Shown here: in pieces, positions 1-8,437 of the stretch
Layout of the letters: each line of letters begins with the position of its first letter
How positions within the stretch are numbered: the first letter of the stretch is position 1
Assembly: GCF_002933875.1 (NCBI RefSeq)
Contig: NZ_BFAV01000157.1
Location: forward strand, 186,001-250,000
DNA from: Desulfocucumis palustris
GTDB taxonomy: Bacteria > Bacillota > Desulfotomaculia > Desulfotomaculales > Desulfocucumaceae
Direction: 5' to 3'
Length of the DNA: 64,000 nt
Notes under the pieces: model-generated
The model's database searches: none
Told to the model about the DNA's origin: nothing
Seen by the model: the letters and a program-made list of their open reading frames with translations, nothing else
Translations under genes and position numbers: made by a program

Positions 1-17
1 GGCCGATTGGCTCGGAG
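1..17 (-). promoter_or_regulatory. Possible 5' edge of a second Moco-type riboswitch aptamer (cut by window edge)
   Basis: On the minus strand positions 17-9 read CTCCGAGCC, the same nine bases that open the aptamer at 195-187. They lie just past the terminator hairpin of the first aptamer. Two riboswitches in series would explain this, but only the first 17 bases are in the window, so it is a lead only. Confidence 0.35.
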
Positions 18-47
18 AATATTTGTTTTTAATATTCAAAAACAAAT

Positions 48-78
48 GCCGGTGTACGGAAAAGAAACCGACACCGGC
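48..78 (-). terminator. Terminator hairpin after the Moco-type aptamer
   Basis: GCCGGTGT (48-55) pairs with ACACCGGC (71-78). Read on the minus strand the hairpin is followed by ATTTGTTTTT. It lies about 22 bases past the aptamer's 3' end, the usual place for a riboswitch expression platform. Confidence 0.6.
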
Positions 79-99
79 AAAAATAGCCGTGTGTGTGTA

Positions 100-195
100 A
101 CAGTTCTCCTTTCCACCATGGGAGGCCTACCGGTTTCCCGTTAAACCCTGCCAACCGAACAGCCATAGCTTCCCCTTAGGCTGTTTGGCTCGGAG
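100..195 (-). promoter_or_regulatory. Molybdenum/tungsten cofactor (Moco) type riboswitch aptamer
   Basis: Read on the minus strand this segment opens with CTCCGAGCC (195-187), forms an AACAGCC/GGCTGTT stem, then contains GGTAGGCCTCCC (132-121) and ends with GGAAAGGAGAACTG (115-102). These blocks match the CUCYRAGCC, GCCUCC and GGAAAGG elements I recall from the Moco RNA motif upstream of moaA. The regulated gene lies beyond base 1. Whether it is the Moco class or the tungsten-cofactor variant depends on the P3 stem, which I cannot fold reliably by eye. A tungsten enzyme gene is in this window (aor, 55448-57202). Confidence 0.65.
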
Positions 196-215
196 TTATT
201 CATTTATTAAACATT

Positions 216-244
216 ATGATAATTGAATTTACGCTATGTTGCAA
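216..244 (-). promoter_or_regulatory. SigA-like promoter for the riboswitch transcript
   Basis: On the minus strand TTGCAA (244-239), a 17-base spacer and TATCAT (221-216) form a good -35/-10 pair. The start would fall about 12 bases before the aptamer. Confidence 0.55.
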
Positions 245-800
245 TAAGCATACCAGATAATAGCACGTTTATTTTCAGCGCTGCCGGCGGGACGTTGGCA
301 AGTCTGCTGTTCCATAATGACATTGCCCCTGCTCCAAATGGTGTCAAACTGGTCTACAATGGCATGAAAAATAGCGAAAATTTAGCGAATTTTTTATAGA
401 TTATACGAATTATCAGGTATACAACAGCGGCCCCGGCTGCCGGAATACCGGTTACAAACCTTTAAACAGTCCGGTTTGCAGGCATAATCACCCGGAGACC
501 GGATATTAAAAATACCTTTATTGAAAAACCGGCAAATCTCCCTGGCACCAGTTTTTCATATGCAAATTAAATCAATAGTTATTATGTCGAATAAAAGTTA
601 TTTATTGTATGCCGGGAATATCTATCACCCCTGATTATGCTGTTTTCACAAATACTAAACATTGATTTTTCTGCTAATCTAAAGGATTAGTATTCCGCTT
701 GTAGAAATATAATATATATGGCGTAATTTACTGAAAATTAAAATATATTACTGGTCGGACTGAGATAGAGGGAGAAAAGCAAAAGAGGTGTTTTATTAAT
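245..800 (+). promoter_or_regulatory. Intergenic region upstream of the hdr-flx operon with a likely promoter/operator
   Basis: There is no convincing gene in these 550 bases. Near the operon, TATAAT-like bases lie at 708-713. A short inverted repeat, CTAATC (674-679) and GATTAG (685-690), sits where the -35 element would be, so a repressor could act there. A GAGGTG ribosome site (785-790) precedes the TTG start at 801. The assignment rests on position only. Confidence 0.35.
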
Positions 801-1379
801 TTGGAGACAGTCAGTTTAAACGGCCTGATGGAAAGCCGGGATTTCACCGACCGGGTGTGCCGGGAAAGCGGACAGCCGGCGGGCAATTGCTACCAGTGCG
901 GTAAATGCACCGCGGGCTGCCCCCTGGCCGGCACCATGGACATCCCCCCCAACAGGGTTATGCGCATGGTCCAACTGGGTCTCAAGGACAGGCTGCTAAA
1001 CAGCCAGACCATATGGATATGCGCCTTCTGCTCCACCTGCACGGTCCGCTGCCCCCGGGGACTGGACCCCGCCCGGGTGATGGAGAGCCTGAGGATTATG
1101 GCCCGCCGGGAGGGAACGGCATTAAAGGGCAGGGGTAAAAAGGTCCATATATTTAACGACAATTTTCTGGATTCCGTTAAAAGATTCGGCAGAATGTTCG
1201 AATTGGGAACAATGGTTGGTTACAACCTGAAATGCGGCACGCCGTTCAAGGATGGGGATACCGGATTGATCATGTTCCTGCAGGGCAAACTTAAATTTCT
1301 GCCCGAGAAACCAAGGGAAATGGATGAAATCAGCCGCATTTTTGAAGAAGTGCAGCGGATGGAGGCGGAACAAAAATGA
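801..1379 (+). CDS. hdrC: Heterodisulfide reductase-like subunit C (HdrC)
   Basis: This 192-residue iron-sulfur protein passes electrons between HdrA and the HdrB active site. Two classical 4Fe-4S motifs are visible: Cys30, 33, 36, 40 and Cys74, 77, 80, 84. The start is TTG with GAGGTG ten bases upstream; no ATG in frame occurs before residue 10. It overlaps hdrB by four bases (ATGA), so the two are translationally coupled. No membrane helices or signal peptide are seen, as expected of cytoplasmic HdrABC. In bacteria without coenzyme M/B the disulfide substrate of HdrBC is not settled. Confidence 0.9.
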   Translation: METVSLNGLMESRDFTDRVCRESGQPAGNCYQCGKCTAGCPLAGTMDIPPNRVMRMVQLGLKDRLLNSQTIWICAFCSTCTVRCPRGLDPARVMESLRIMARREGTALKGRGKKVHIFNDNFLDSVKRFGRMFELGTMVGYNLKCGTPFKDGDTGLIMFLQGKLKFLPEKPREMDEISRIFEEVQRMEAEQK

Positions 1380-2233
1380 ACTACTCCTATTTTCCCGGGT
1401 GCTGCCACCACACCAGTGCCAGGGAATACGACCTGTCCACCAGGCTGGTATGTAAAAACCTGGGCATCAATCTTACGGACGTGCCGGACTGGAGCTGCTG
1501 CGGCTCCACCGCCGCTCACAGCACCAGCCGGCTGCTGGCCCTGGCTCTTTCGGCCAGAAACCTGGCCCTGGCGGAGGAAACCGGACTGGACGTCACCGCC
1601 GCCTGCGCGGCCTGTTACCAGAGATTGGCCCTGGCCCGCCATGAACTTTCCGGTGATGGCGACTTAATGAAAAAAGTAAATAAAATCACCGGCAAAAAAT
1701 ACCGGGGTGATATAAAGGTAAAATCCATTCTGGACGTGGTGCACGAGTCAGCCGGCGACCAGCTGGAAACCATGGCGGTCAAACCCTTAAAGGGCCTTAA
1801 AGTAGCGTGTTATTACGGGTGCCTGCTGGTAAGACCCGGGGAGATTTCCGCCGACGACCCGGAAAACCCCCGGAAAATGGATATTATAATGGAAAAGCTG
1901 GGCGCGCGGACAGTGGAATGGGGCTACAAAACCGAATGCTGCGGCGCCTCCCTGGCGGTGAGCAATGAGGATATAGTCATTCAACTGGTGGAAAAAATTA
2001 TCCGCAACGCCGTGCTGGCCGGGGCCAACAGCATTGTCACCGCCTGCCCCCTGTGCCACTTCAATCTGGACGTGAGGCAGTTCAAAATCAACAGGAACCT
2101 GGGAACCGGCTACCGGCTGCCGGTGTTCTATTTCACCCAGCTCATGGGTGTGGCCCTGGGGCTTAATTTTGCCGACATCGGGGTTTATTCCCATTTTGTA
2201 AACCCCACCAAACTGCTCAGATCCATTGGTTAA
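1376..2233 (+). CDS. hdrB: Heterodisulfide reductase-like subunit B (HdrB)
   Basis: This 285-residue protein has the two CCG-type cysteine-rich domains that bind the unusual 4Fe-4S clusters where HdrB reduces a disulfide. The first set is Cys9-Cys10, Cys41-Cys42 and Cys77/80. The second is Cys145/149, Cys188-Cys189 and Cys224/227. Both sets are complete, so both clusters should form. The start overlaps the hdrC stop. The physiological disulfide in a bacterium is unknown; a DsrC-like or small thiol partner is an inference from sulfate reducers. Confidence 0.9.
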   Translation: MNYSYFPGCCHHTSAREYDLSTRLVCKNLGINLTDVPDWSCCGSTAAHSTSRLLALALSARNLALAEETGLDVTAACAACYQRLALARHELSGDGDLMKKVNKITGKKYRGDIKVKSILDVVHESAGDQLETMAVKPLKGLKVACYYGCLLVRPGEISADDPENPRKMDIIMEKLGARTVEWGYKTECCGASLAVSNEDIVIQLVEKIIRNAVLAGANSIVTACPLCHFNLDVRQFKINRNLGTGYRLPVFYFTQLMGVALGLNFADIGVYSHFVNPTKLLRSIG

Positions 2234-2262
2234 ACATTCTCTACGGCAGGAGTTGATAATAT

Positions 2263-4245
2263 ATGAACAGGACAGGAGTTTTCGTCTGCTGGTGCGGCTC
2301 CAATATAGGCGCGGTGGTGGACGTTCCCCGGGTGGCGGAGGCTGCCGCCGGATTTACCGGTGTTGTTCTGGCCACCCATTATAAATATATGTGCTCGGAG
2401 CCGGGGCAGGACACCATTATACAGGCCGTGCGGGAGCACCGGCTGGACCGGGTGGTGGTGGCGTCCTGCTCACCCCGGCTGCACGAGGGCACTTTCCGCA
2501 AAACCCTGGCCAGGGCCGGCTTAAACCCTTACATGCTGGAAATGGCCAACATCCGGGAGCAATGCTCCTGGGTGCACCGGCAGGAAAAGGATAAAGCCAC
2601 GGAAAAGGCCATAGATCTGGTCAGAAGAGCCGTGGCCAAGACGGGACTGGCCTCCCCCCTGACCGCCGCCAGCATACCCGTGACCAGGCGGGCGCTGGTA
2701 ATCGGGGGCGGCATCGCCGGCCTGCAGGCGGCCCTGGATATCGCCGACGCGGGCCACGAAGTGGTGCTGGTGGAAAGGGAGTCCACCATAGGCGGCAAAA
2801 TGGCCATGCTGGACAAGACCTTCCCCACCCTGGACTGCTCCGCCTGAATAAGCACGCCTAAAATGGTTGCTGCGGCGCAGCACCCTCACATTAAACTGAT
2901 GACCTTCGCGGAAGTGCTGAAGGTTGACGGATATGTCGGCAATTTTGAAATAACCGTTAAACAAAAAGCAAGATATGTGGACCACGAAAAATGCACCGGC
3001 TGCGGCACCTGCTGGGAAAAATGTCCTTCCAGGACCTCCAGCGAATACAATCTGGGCCTGGGCGACAGAAAGTCCATATACGTTTCCTTTCCCCAGGCGG
3101 TGCCCAACAAGCCCGTAATTGACCGGGACAGCTGCCGTTATTTAAACGGCGGCAAATGCGGGGTCTGCAGCAAGGTCTGCCCCGCCGGGGCCATAGACTA
3201 CCAACAGGAGGACCAGCTGGTTAAATTCAGCGCCGGGGCCATAATAATGGCCACGGGCTACGATCTCTTCCCCTGGGAGGAAGCTTACGGGGAATACGGC
3301 TACGGCCGCTACCCGGACGTAATAACAGGGCTCCAGTTCGAACGCATGAGCAACGCCTCGGGGCCCACCGGGGGCAGGATATTAAGGCCCTCGGACGGCA
3401 GGGAGCCCCAAAACGTGGTGTTTATAAAATGCGTGGGCTCCAGGGACGATACCAAGGGAAAAAGCTACTGCTCCCGGACCTGCTGCATGTATACCGCCAA
3501 GCACGCCCACCAGGTGCTTGAAAAGATACCCGGTTCCAGGGCTTTTGTGTTTTACATGGATGTCAGGACCCCCGGCAAGGCATACGAGGAGTTTTACCAG
3601 CGCTCGGTGCGGGAAGGGGCCCAGTATATCAGGGGCAGGGTGGCGAAAATATACCAGTCCGGGGACAAGCTGATGGTTAAGGGCGCCGACACCCTGCTGG
3701 GCATGCCGGTGGAACTGGAGGCCGACCTGGTGGTGCTGGCCACCGCCATGACACCCAGCCGGGGATATGGTGAAATAGCGCGCGTAGTGGGCTTTTCCAC
3801 CGACAAGGACGGCTTCTTCCAGGAAGCGCACCCCAAGCTGCGGCCCATGGAGACAAACACCGCCGGGGTATTCCTGGCCGGCGCCTGTCAGGGTCCCAGG
3901 GATATACCGGACACCGTGGCCCAGGCCAGCGGCGCGGCCATGAAAGTATGCGCCCTGTTATCCAAGGAACGGCTGGAGACTGAACCCATGATTTCTTCAG
4001 TTAACCGGTCCCTTTGCTCCGGATGCCTGGAATGCGCCAGGGTCTGCCCCTACAAGGCCATTGAAGAAGACAGTGTCAGTGAAAGAGCGGGGGGCAAAAC
4101 CATCCGGCGCAGGGTGGCGTCGGTGAACACCGGCCTGTGCCAGGGCTGCGGCTGCTGCACCGTGGCCTGCCGCCCCGGAGCCATAAATCTGCTTGGATTC
4201 ACCAACGAACAGTTGCTGGCGGAGGTGGACGCGCTATGTCTATAG
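2263..4245 (+). CDS. hdrA: Heterodisulfide reductase-like subunit A (HdrA), selenocysteine-containing, UGA at 2845-2847
   Basis: HdrA is the FAD-containing, electron-bifurcating core of Hdr complexes. The frame is open for 194 codons, meets TGA at 2845, and continues in the same frame to 4245 (660 residues, the normal HdrA length). At the TGA the protein reads DCSA-U-ISTPKM, where the family has DCSACILTPKM, so UGA replaces the conserved Cys as residue 195. Other features are an N-terminal Cys domain (CWCG, CSPRLHE), the FAD site [12 protein letters not shown] (about 149-160), a ferredoxin motif from Cys244, and C-terminal [12 protein letters not shown] and [11 protein letters not shown] clusters. 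A hairpin starts 17 bases after the UGA. Conventional gene calling would split this into two short genes. Archaeal and some bacterial HdrA proteins are known selenoproteins. Confidence 0.92.
2865..2885 (+). promoter_or_regulatory. Putative bacterial SECIS hairpin for hdrA
   Basis: GGTTGCTGC (2865-2873) pairs with GCAGCACCC (2877-2885) with one mismatch, leaving the loop GGC. The loop begins 27 bases after the UGA and has a G at its tip. That agrees with known bacterial SECIS elements, which lie in the coding region directly 3' of the UGA. Confidence 0.65.
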
Positions 4246-4667
4246 AGGAAAAAAACTGGGAGCCGAAAATAATAGGCTTCTGCTGCAACTGGTGCAGCTA
4301 CGCCGGGGCGGACCTGGCGGGTGTAAACAGGTTCAGCTATCCCGCCAACATCAGGGTGCTCAGGGTTCCCTGCTCGGGACGGGTAAATCCACAGTTCATA
4401 CTGCGGGCGTTCCAGCGGGGCGCGGACGCGGTGCTGGTCAGCGGGTGACACCCCGGGGACTGCCACTATGCTAGTGGCAATTACTACACCCGGCGCAGGT
4501 TCCAGGTTTTTAAAAACCTGCTGGAATTCGTGGGTTTTGAGCCCGGGAGAATGCACGCCCGCTGGATCAGCGGCTCGGAGGGAGAAAAGTTTGCCCGCAC
4601 GGTTGAAGAGATTACCGCCCGGGTTAAGGAACTGGGCCCCAACCAAAAAATGAGGGATGAGCTATGA
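4236..4667 (+). CDS. flxD: FlxD / MvhD-like delta subunit, selenocysteine-containing, UGA at 4446-4448
   Basis: This 143-residue 2Fe-2S protein links the flavin module FlxA to HdrA. From the ATG at 4236 the frame runs [15 protein letters not shown] (residues 15-29) and then [17 protein letters not shown], where MvhD proteins have a conserved Cys (GGCHPGDCHY). The UGA codes residue 71. The frame continues to a TGA at 4665-4667, which overlaps flxC by four bases. A perfect 8-bp hairpin follows the UGA. The start overlaps the hdrA stop. Sec-containing VhuD in methanococci is an established parallel. Confidence 0.92.
4461..4479 (+). promoter_or_regulatory. Putative bacterial SECIS hairpin for flxD
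   Basis: TGCCACTA (4461-4468) and TAGTGGCA (4472-4479) form a perfect 8-bp stem with loop TGC. The stem begins 12 bases after the UGA and the loop 20 bases after it, inside the range of bacterial SECIS elements. The loop has G at its second position. Confidence 0.72.
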
Positions 4668-5623
4668 TAGCAATAGAAGCAGAACTAAAAAAAGCGGCCG
4701 CCGATTTGCTGAGCAGCGGAGAAGCGCAAATGGTGCTGGGTTTTGGCCCGGGAAGCGAGGCAACCCGCACCACGCCGGTTTTTATAACCGGGGCCGGAGA
4801 CACGGAAAAATTGGTTTTCAATCCCTTCTGCGTGAACAACCTGGTTAAATATTTGATTGACCTGAAAGATTATCCCGGCAAGATAGCCATATGCGTAAAG
4901 GGCTGCGACTCCCGGGCCGTCAACAGGCTGCTCCAGGACAAACAGGTGGACCGGAACAAAGTTTTTATACTGGGGCTCCCCTGCCCCGGCCTGCTGGACC
5001 CGGAAAAGGCGGAGGCTGTAATTGACCCCTCCGCCCGGCTGCTTACGGCTGAAATGGAAAAAGACGGGGTCAAAATAACAACCGACCGGGGAAATTACAG
5101 CCTCCCCGCCGGGTTTTTTATGGATAAGTGCCGGCGCTGCGCCGGGCGCAACCCGGTGGTATATGACCGGCTTGTGGGACAGCCCCTCAGGGAGAATGAA
5201 ACCGGGGACGACTTTGCGGACGTCAAAAATATAGAAGAGCTACCCCCGGAGGAAAAGAACGCCTACTGGGACAGGCAATTCAGCCGCTGCCTGCGCTGTT
5301 ACGCCTGCCGCAACGTCTGCCCCGCCTGCAGCTGCCGGGAGTGCGTTTTCGACCGGGCCGAGCCGGGCTGGGTGGCCAGGGCCAGCAACCTGTCCAATAA
5401 CACCGCCTTTCACCTGGTCAGGGCCTTTCATGTGGCCGGCCGCTGCGTGGACTGCGGCGAGTGCCAGAGGGTATGCCCGGTGCATATTCCCGTGGGAATT
5501 TTGAACCGCAAAATATTGATGGATATTAAACAAATGTACGACGAACCCACGCCGGGAATTTCCCCTGACAGGACACCGGTGCTGGGAGGCTTCCATACCG
5601 GTGACCCGGATGAATTCATGTAA
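4664..5623 (+). CDS. flxC: FlxC, iron-sulfur subunit of the NADH dehydrogenase module
   Basis: This 319-residue protein carries a central cysteine pair (Cys156/159), a dense cluster CLRCYACRNVCPACSCREC (209-227) and a C-terminal ferredoxin motif CVDCGECQRVCP (261-272). Its N-terminal half resembles the 4Fe-4S and coenzyme F420 hydrogenase beta-like proteins found in flxABCD-hdrABC clusters. The gene order here (hdrC-B-A-flxD-C-B-A) is the exact reverse of the Desulfovibrio flxABCD-hdrABC order, and that fixes the subunit name. The start ATG overlaps the flxD stop. Confidence 0.82.
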   Translation: MIAIEAELKKAAADLLSSGEAQMVLGFGPGSEATRTTPVFITGAGDTEKLVFNPFCVNNLVKYLIDLKDYPGKIAICVKGCDSRAVNRLLQDKQVDRNKVFILGLPCPGLLDPEKAEAVIDPSARLLTAEMEKDGVKITTDRGNYSLPAGFFMDKCRRCAGRNPVVYDRLVGQPLRENETGDDFADVKNIEELPPEEKNAYWDRQFSRCLRCYACRNVCPACSCRECVFDRAEPGWVARASNLSNNTAFHLVRAFHVAGRCVDCGECQRVCPVHIPVGILNRKILMDIKQMYDEPTPGISPDRTPVLGGFHTGDPDEFM

Positions 5624-5636
5624 GGAGGTGCCGGCC

Positions 5637-6671
5637 ATGACCGCCATGCTCATAGACAACGGCAATATTACCAAATTTTTGGACTCCGTGGCCCGGGACC
5701 GGCTGCTGGTGGCCCCGGTAAGGGAAGAGGACAACGTGGTAATGTTCAGACACGTAACCGGCGGGGAGCCGGTATGCCTGGATTATTTAAATGCAAGTGT
5801 TTCCCCCAGGGAAATGTTTTTCCCAGCCACGGAGAAGATGTTCGCCTTTTCCACAGCGGACGGAGGGCTGCAGCCGGCGGAGCCGGCAAAGGGCAAAAGG
5901 GTTCTTTTCGGCGCGCGCCCCTGCGACGTCAAGGCCATACTGTCCATTGATCCTGTTTTTTCCGGGGATTTTCCTGACCCTTTATATCTGGACAAGAGGG
6001 AGAAAACCACCATAGTCGCCCTTGCCTGCACAAACCCGTCCCACCGCTGCTTCTGCGCCACCTTCGGGGTAGACCCCGCCGGGGCGGAGGGGGCGGACCT
6101 GCTGCTGACCCAGCTGGAGTCATGCTATCTGGCGGAGGCCATAACCCCTAAGGGAAATGATTTGCTGGAGGCTTACAGGCAATTCTTTTCCACTGCTTCC
6201 GGGGGGCATGCGGCCGAAAAAAACCGGTTGGCCGGGGCGGCGGCCCAAAAGGTGAACAAACTGGACACCGGCGGAATTAAAGAACTGCTGGATGAAAATT
6301 TCGAACTGCCCTACTGGGAGGAACTTGCCTTAAAATGCCTCAACTGCGGCATCTGCACTTATATATGCCCCACCTGCCACTGCTTCAACATCATGGACTT
6401 CACCAGGGGCGGGACCGGCGGGGTGCGCTGCCGCACCTGGGACTCCTGCATGTTCATGAATTTTACCCGCATGGCCGGGGGGCACAACCCCAGGCCCACC
6501 AGGAAGGAAAGGCTGCGCAACAGGTTCATGCACAAACTTAAATACCACCTGGACCGCTACAACCTTCCCGGCTGCGTGGGCTGCGGCCGGTGCGCGGGAG
6601 CCTGTCCCGCGAACATTGACATCAGGCAAATAATCAAGGAACTGAGGGAGGTGGCCCAAAATGGGCGGTAA
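5637..6671 (+). CDS. flxB: FlxB, 4Fe-4S subunit related to anaerobic sulfite reductase A / sulfhydrogenase beta
   Basis: This 344-residue protein has two 4Fe-4S motifs, CLNCGICTYICPTCHC (about 234-249) and CVGCGRCAGACP (about 313-324), as in AsrA and hydrogenase beta chains. The ATG at 5637 is preferred to one at 5601 because AAGGAGGTG (5622-5630) sits six bases before it. It should shuttle electrons between FlxA (NADH side) and FlxC/FlxD. It overlaps flxA by eleven bases. Confidence 0.83.
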   Translation: MTAMLIDNGNITKFLDSVARDRLLVAPVREEDNVVMFRHVTGGEPVCLDYLNASVSPREMFFPATEKMFAFSTADGGLQPAEPAKGKRVLFGARPCDVKAILSIDPVFSGDFPDPLYLDKREKTTIVALACTNPSHRCFCATFGVDPAGAEGADLLLTQLESCYLAEAITPKGNDLLEAYRQFFSTASGGHAAEKNRLAGAAAQKVNKLDTGGIKELLDENFELPYWEELALKCLNCGICTYICPTCHCFNIMDFTRGGTGGVRCRTWDSCMFMNFTRMAGGHNPRPTRKERLRNRFMHKLKYHLDRYNLPGCVGCGRCAGACPANIDIRQIIKELREVAQNGR

Positions 6672-7521
6672 CTGCGCCTGCGCCGCCGGCAACCCTTTAA
6701 TGCCCCACACCGCCACCATTACATCGGTGACGGAGGAAACCGGCGACGTCAAGACCTTTCAGATGGTCTTCGACGACCCGGCGGTAATGGAAAACTTCCG
6801 GCAGAAGCCCGGTCAGGTGGCCCAGATTTCCGTATTTGGAATGGGGGAGTCCACCATATCCATTACCTCCTCCCCCACCAGAAAGGGCTTTCTGGAATTC
6901 AGCGTAAAAAGGGTGGGCCGGCTCACCACGGTGCTGCACAACCTTGAGCCCGGCTGCAAGGTTGGCGTCAGGGGACCTTACGGCAACCACTTCCCCTATG
7001 AAATAATGAAAGGCAGGGATTTGCTGTTCGTGGGCGGCGGCATCGGACTGGCCCCCCTGCGCTCCCTGATCGATTTTGTGCTGGCGGAGGAAAACCGCGA
7101 TGATTACGGAAAGGTGGAAATTGTCTACGGCGCCAGGTCCCTGGACGACCTCTGCTTTAAAAACGGTTTAATGAAGCGCTGGCCCAATATAAAGAACACC
7201 TCCGTATACACCACCATTGACCGGGAAGACCCCGCCTGGCAGGGTCACGTGGGATTCGTCCCGGCCTACCTGGAGGAAATCGCCCCCGGGGCGGACAACA
7301 AATACGCCATCACCTGCGGGCCGCCCATTATGATTAAATTTGTGTTATCGGCCCTGGAGAAATTGGGCTTCCCAGACCACCGGGTAATCACCACCCTGGA
7401 AATGAAAATGAAGTGCGGCATAGGCAAATGCGGGCGCTGCAATATCGGCAGCAAGTTCGTCTGCCTGGACGGGCCGGTATTCAGCCTGAACCAGCTCAAG
7501 GAGCTGCCGCCGGAATTTTAA
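6661..7521 (+). CDS. flxA: FlxA, FAD/NAD(P)-binding oxidoreductase subunit
   Basis: This 286-residue flavoprotein of the ferredoxin-NADP reductase fold resembles hydrogenase gamma and AsrB subunits. It has an FAD-binding half (about residues 15-115), the dinucleotide motif GGGIGLAPLRSLID (125-138), and a C-terminal CGIGKCGRCNIG (252-263) plus Cys268 that should hold a 2Fe-2S cluster. It is the NADH entry point. In Desulfovibrio, FlxABCD-HdrABC has been proposed to couple NADH oxidation to ferredoxin and disulfide reduction by flavin bifurcation. It is the last gene of the operon and is followed by a terminator. Confidence 0.85.
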   Translation: MGGNCACAAGNPLMPHTATITSVTEETGDVKTFQMVFDDPAVMENFRQKPGQVAQISVFGMGESTISITSSPTRKGFLEFSVKRVGRLTTVLHNLEPGCKVGVRGPYGNHFPYEIMKGRDLLFVGGGIGLAPLRSLIDFVLAEENRDDYGKVEIVYGARSLDDLCFKNGLMKRWPNIKNTSVYTTIDREDPAWQGHVGFVPAYLEEIAPGADNKYAITCGPPIMIKFVLSALEKLGFPDHRVITTLEMKMKCGIGKCGRCNIGSKFVCLDGPVFSLNQLKELPPEF

Positions 7522-7552
7522 GGCCGGGGGAAATTAACCGTATGAATTAGCA

Positions 7553-7594
7553 GGGGCTGTTCCAAAGAATTTTTTGGGCAGCCCCGTTTAATTT
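7553..7594 (+). terminator. Terminator of the hdr-flx operon
   Basis: GGGGCTG (7553-7559) pairs with CAGCCCC (7579-7585), with inner CCAAA/TTTGG pairing, followed by GTTTAATTT. It lies 31 bases after the flxA stop. Confidence 0.7.
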
Positions 7595-7749
7595 CAGTCT
7601 TCATCAATTTGCATCTTTTATAAAAAGAGAAAAATAAAAATCCCGCATCCGGGATAAAATCCGAGAAGAATGGCGCAATTGGAATATACCGTTTTCCGCT
7701 ACATATAATAAAGGTTGTTATGTATTTAAATTTATCTGGAGGTCATGCA

Positions 7750-8322
7750 ATGAAAACCCTTATAATTTTCGCCCATCCCAACCCCGCCAGCTTTAACGCC
7801 GCCATACTGGGGGCGGTAAAGGAGGAACTGGAGAAAAAAGGTGTGGAAACAAGGATAAAGGATTTATACGCCATGAACTGGAACCCCGTGCTGGGAGCCG
7901 GGGATTTTCAGCAGCTGCTGGCCGGCAATGTGCCGGAGGACATCGCCCGGGAGCAGGCCGACATTTCCTGGGCCGACCAGCTGATTTTGATCAGCCCGGT
8001 GTGGTGGTTCTCCATTCCGGCCATTTTAAAGGGCTATGTGGACCGGGTATTCAGCATGGGCTTCGCCTACGAATATGCTGAAATAGGCCCCCGGGGCCTG
8101 CTATCCGGCAAAAAGGTTAAAATAATAACCACCTCCGGGGCACTGGAGGAACACGATAAGCATACCGGCATGACCGGCTCCATCAAGGCCTCGGTGGCCG
8201 GCGGCATTTTCGGCTTCTGCGGTTTTGACGAGATTAAGTACAGGAACTGTTACGGGGTTCCCTCAGTGACGGACCGGGAGCGCCAAAAAATGCTGCAGGA
8301 GATAAAAGAGTTTGTCCGCTAG
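7750..8322 (+). CDS. NAD(P)H:quinone oxidoreductase-like flavoprotein (Flavodoxin_2 fold)
   Basis: This 190-residue protein carries the FMN-binding FAHPNPASFNAAI near the N-terminus and SPVWWFSIPAILKGYVDRVF in the middle. Both mark the KefF/MdaB/NQO family of soluble two-electron quinone or nitro reductases. The ATG at 7750 is chosen over an upstream ATG because CTGGAGGT (7735-7743) precedes it. It has its own intergenic region on both sides and is probably a single-gene unit. The natural acceptor cannot be told from sequence. Confidence 0.8.
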   Translation: MKTLIIFAHPNPASFNAAILGAVKEELEKKGVETRIKDLYAMNWNPVLGAGDFQQLLAGNVPEDIAREQADISWADQLILISPVWWFSIPAILKGYVDRVFSMGFAYEYAEIGPRGLLSGKKVKIITTSGALEEHDKHTGMTGSIKASVAGGIFGFCGFDEIKYRNCYGVPSVTDRERQKMLQEIKEFVR

Positions 8323-8437
8323 AAATCCCTTTTCCTAATTTAACATACCCTCCTTCTCCCCCTGCGACTGCAGGTTGCCGTCAACGGCAAATTTAAATTA
8401 TAATACCCTACAGTAACTATCTGCGGGGTGACATATA

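Noticed and set aside
543-558. Sigma-54-like box upstream of hdrC (TGGCACCAGTTTTTCA)
   Set aside because: The -24 half is perfect but the essential GC of the -12 half is TC, and it lies more than 240 bases before the gene with no activator palindrome near.
2263-4667. Reading hdrA and flxD as frameshifted or nonsense pseudogenes
   Set aside because: In both genes the frame is unbroken on either side of one TGA, the TGA falls exactly on a conserved Cys codon of the family, and a hairpin follows. Two such coincidences in one operon favour selenocysteine.
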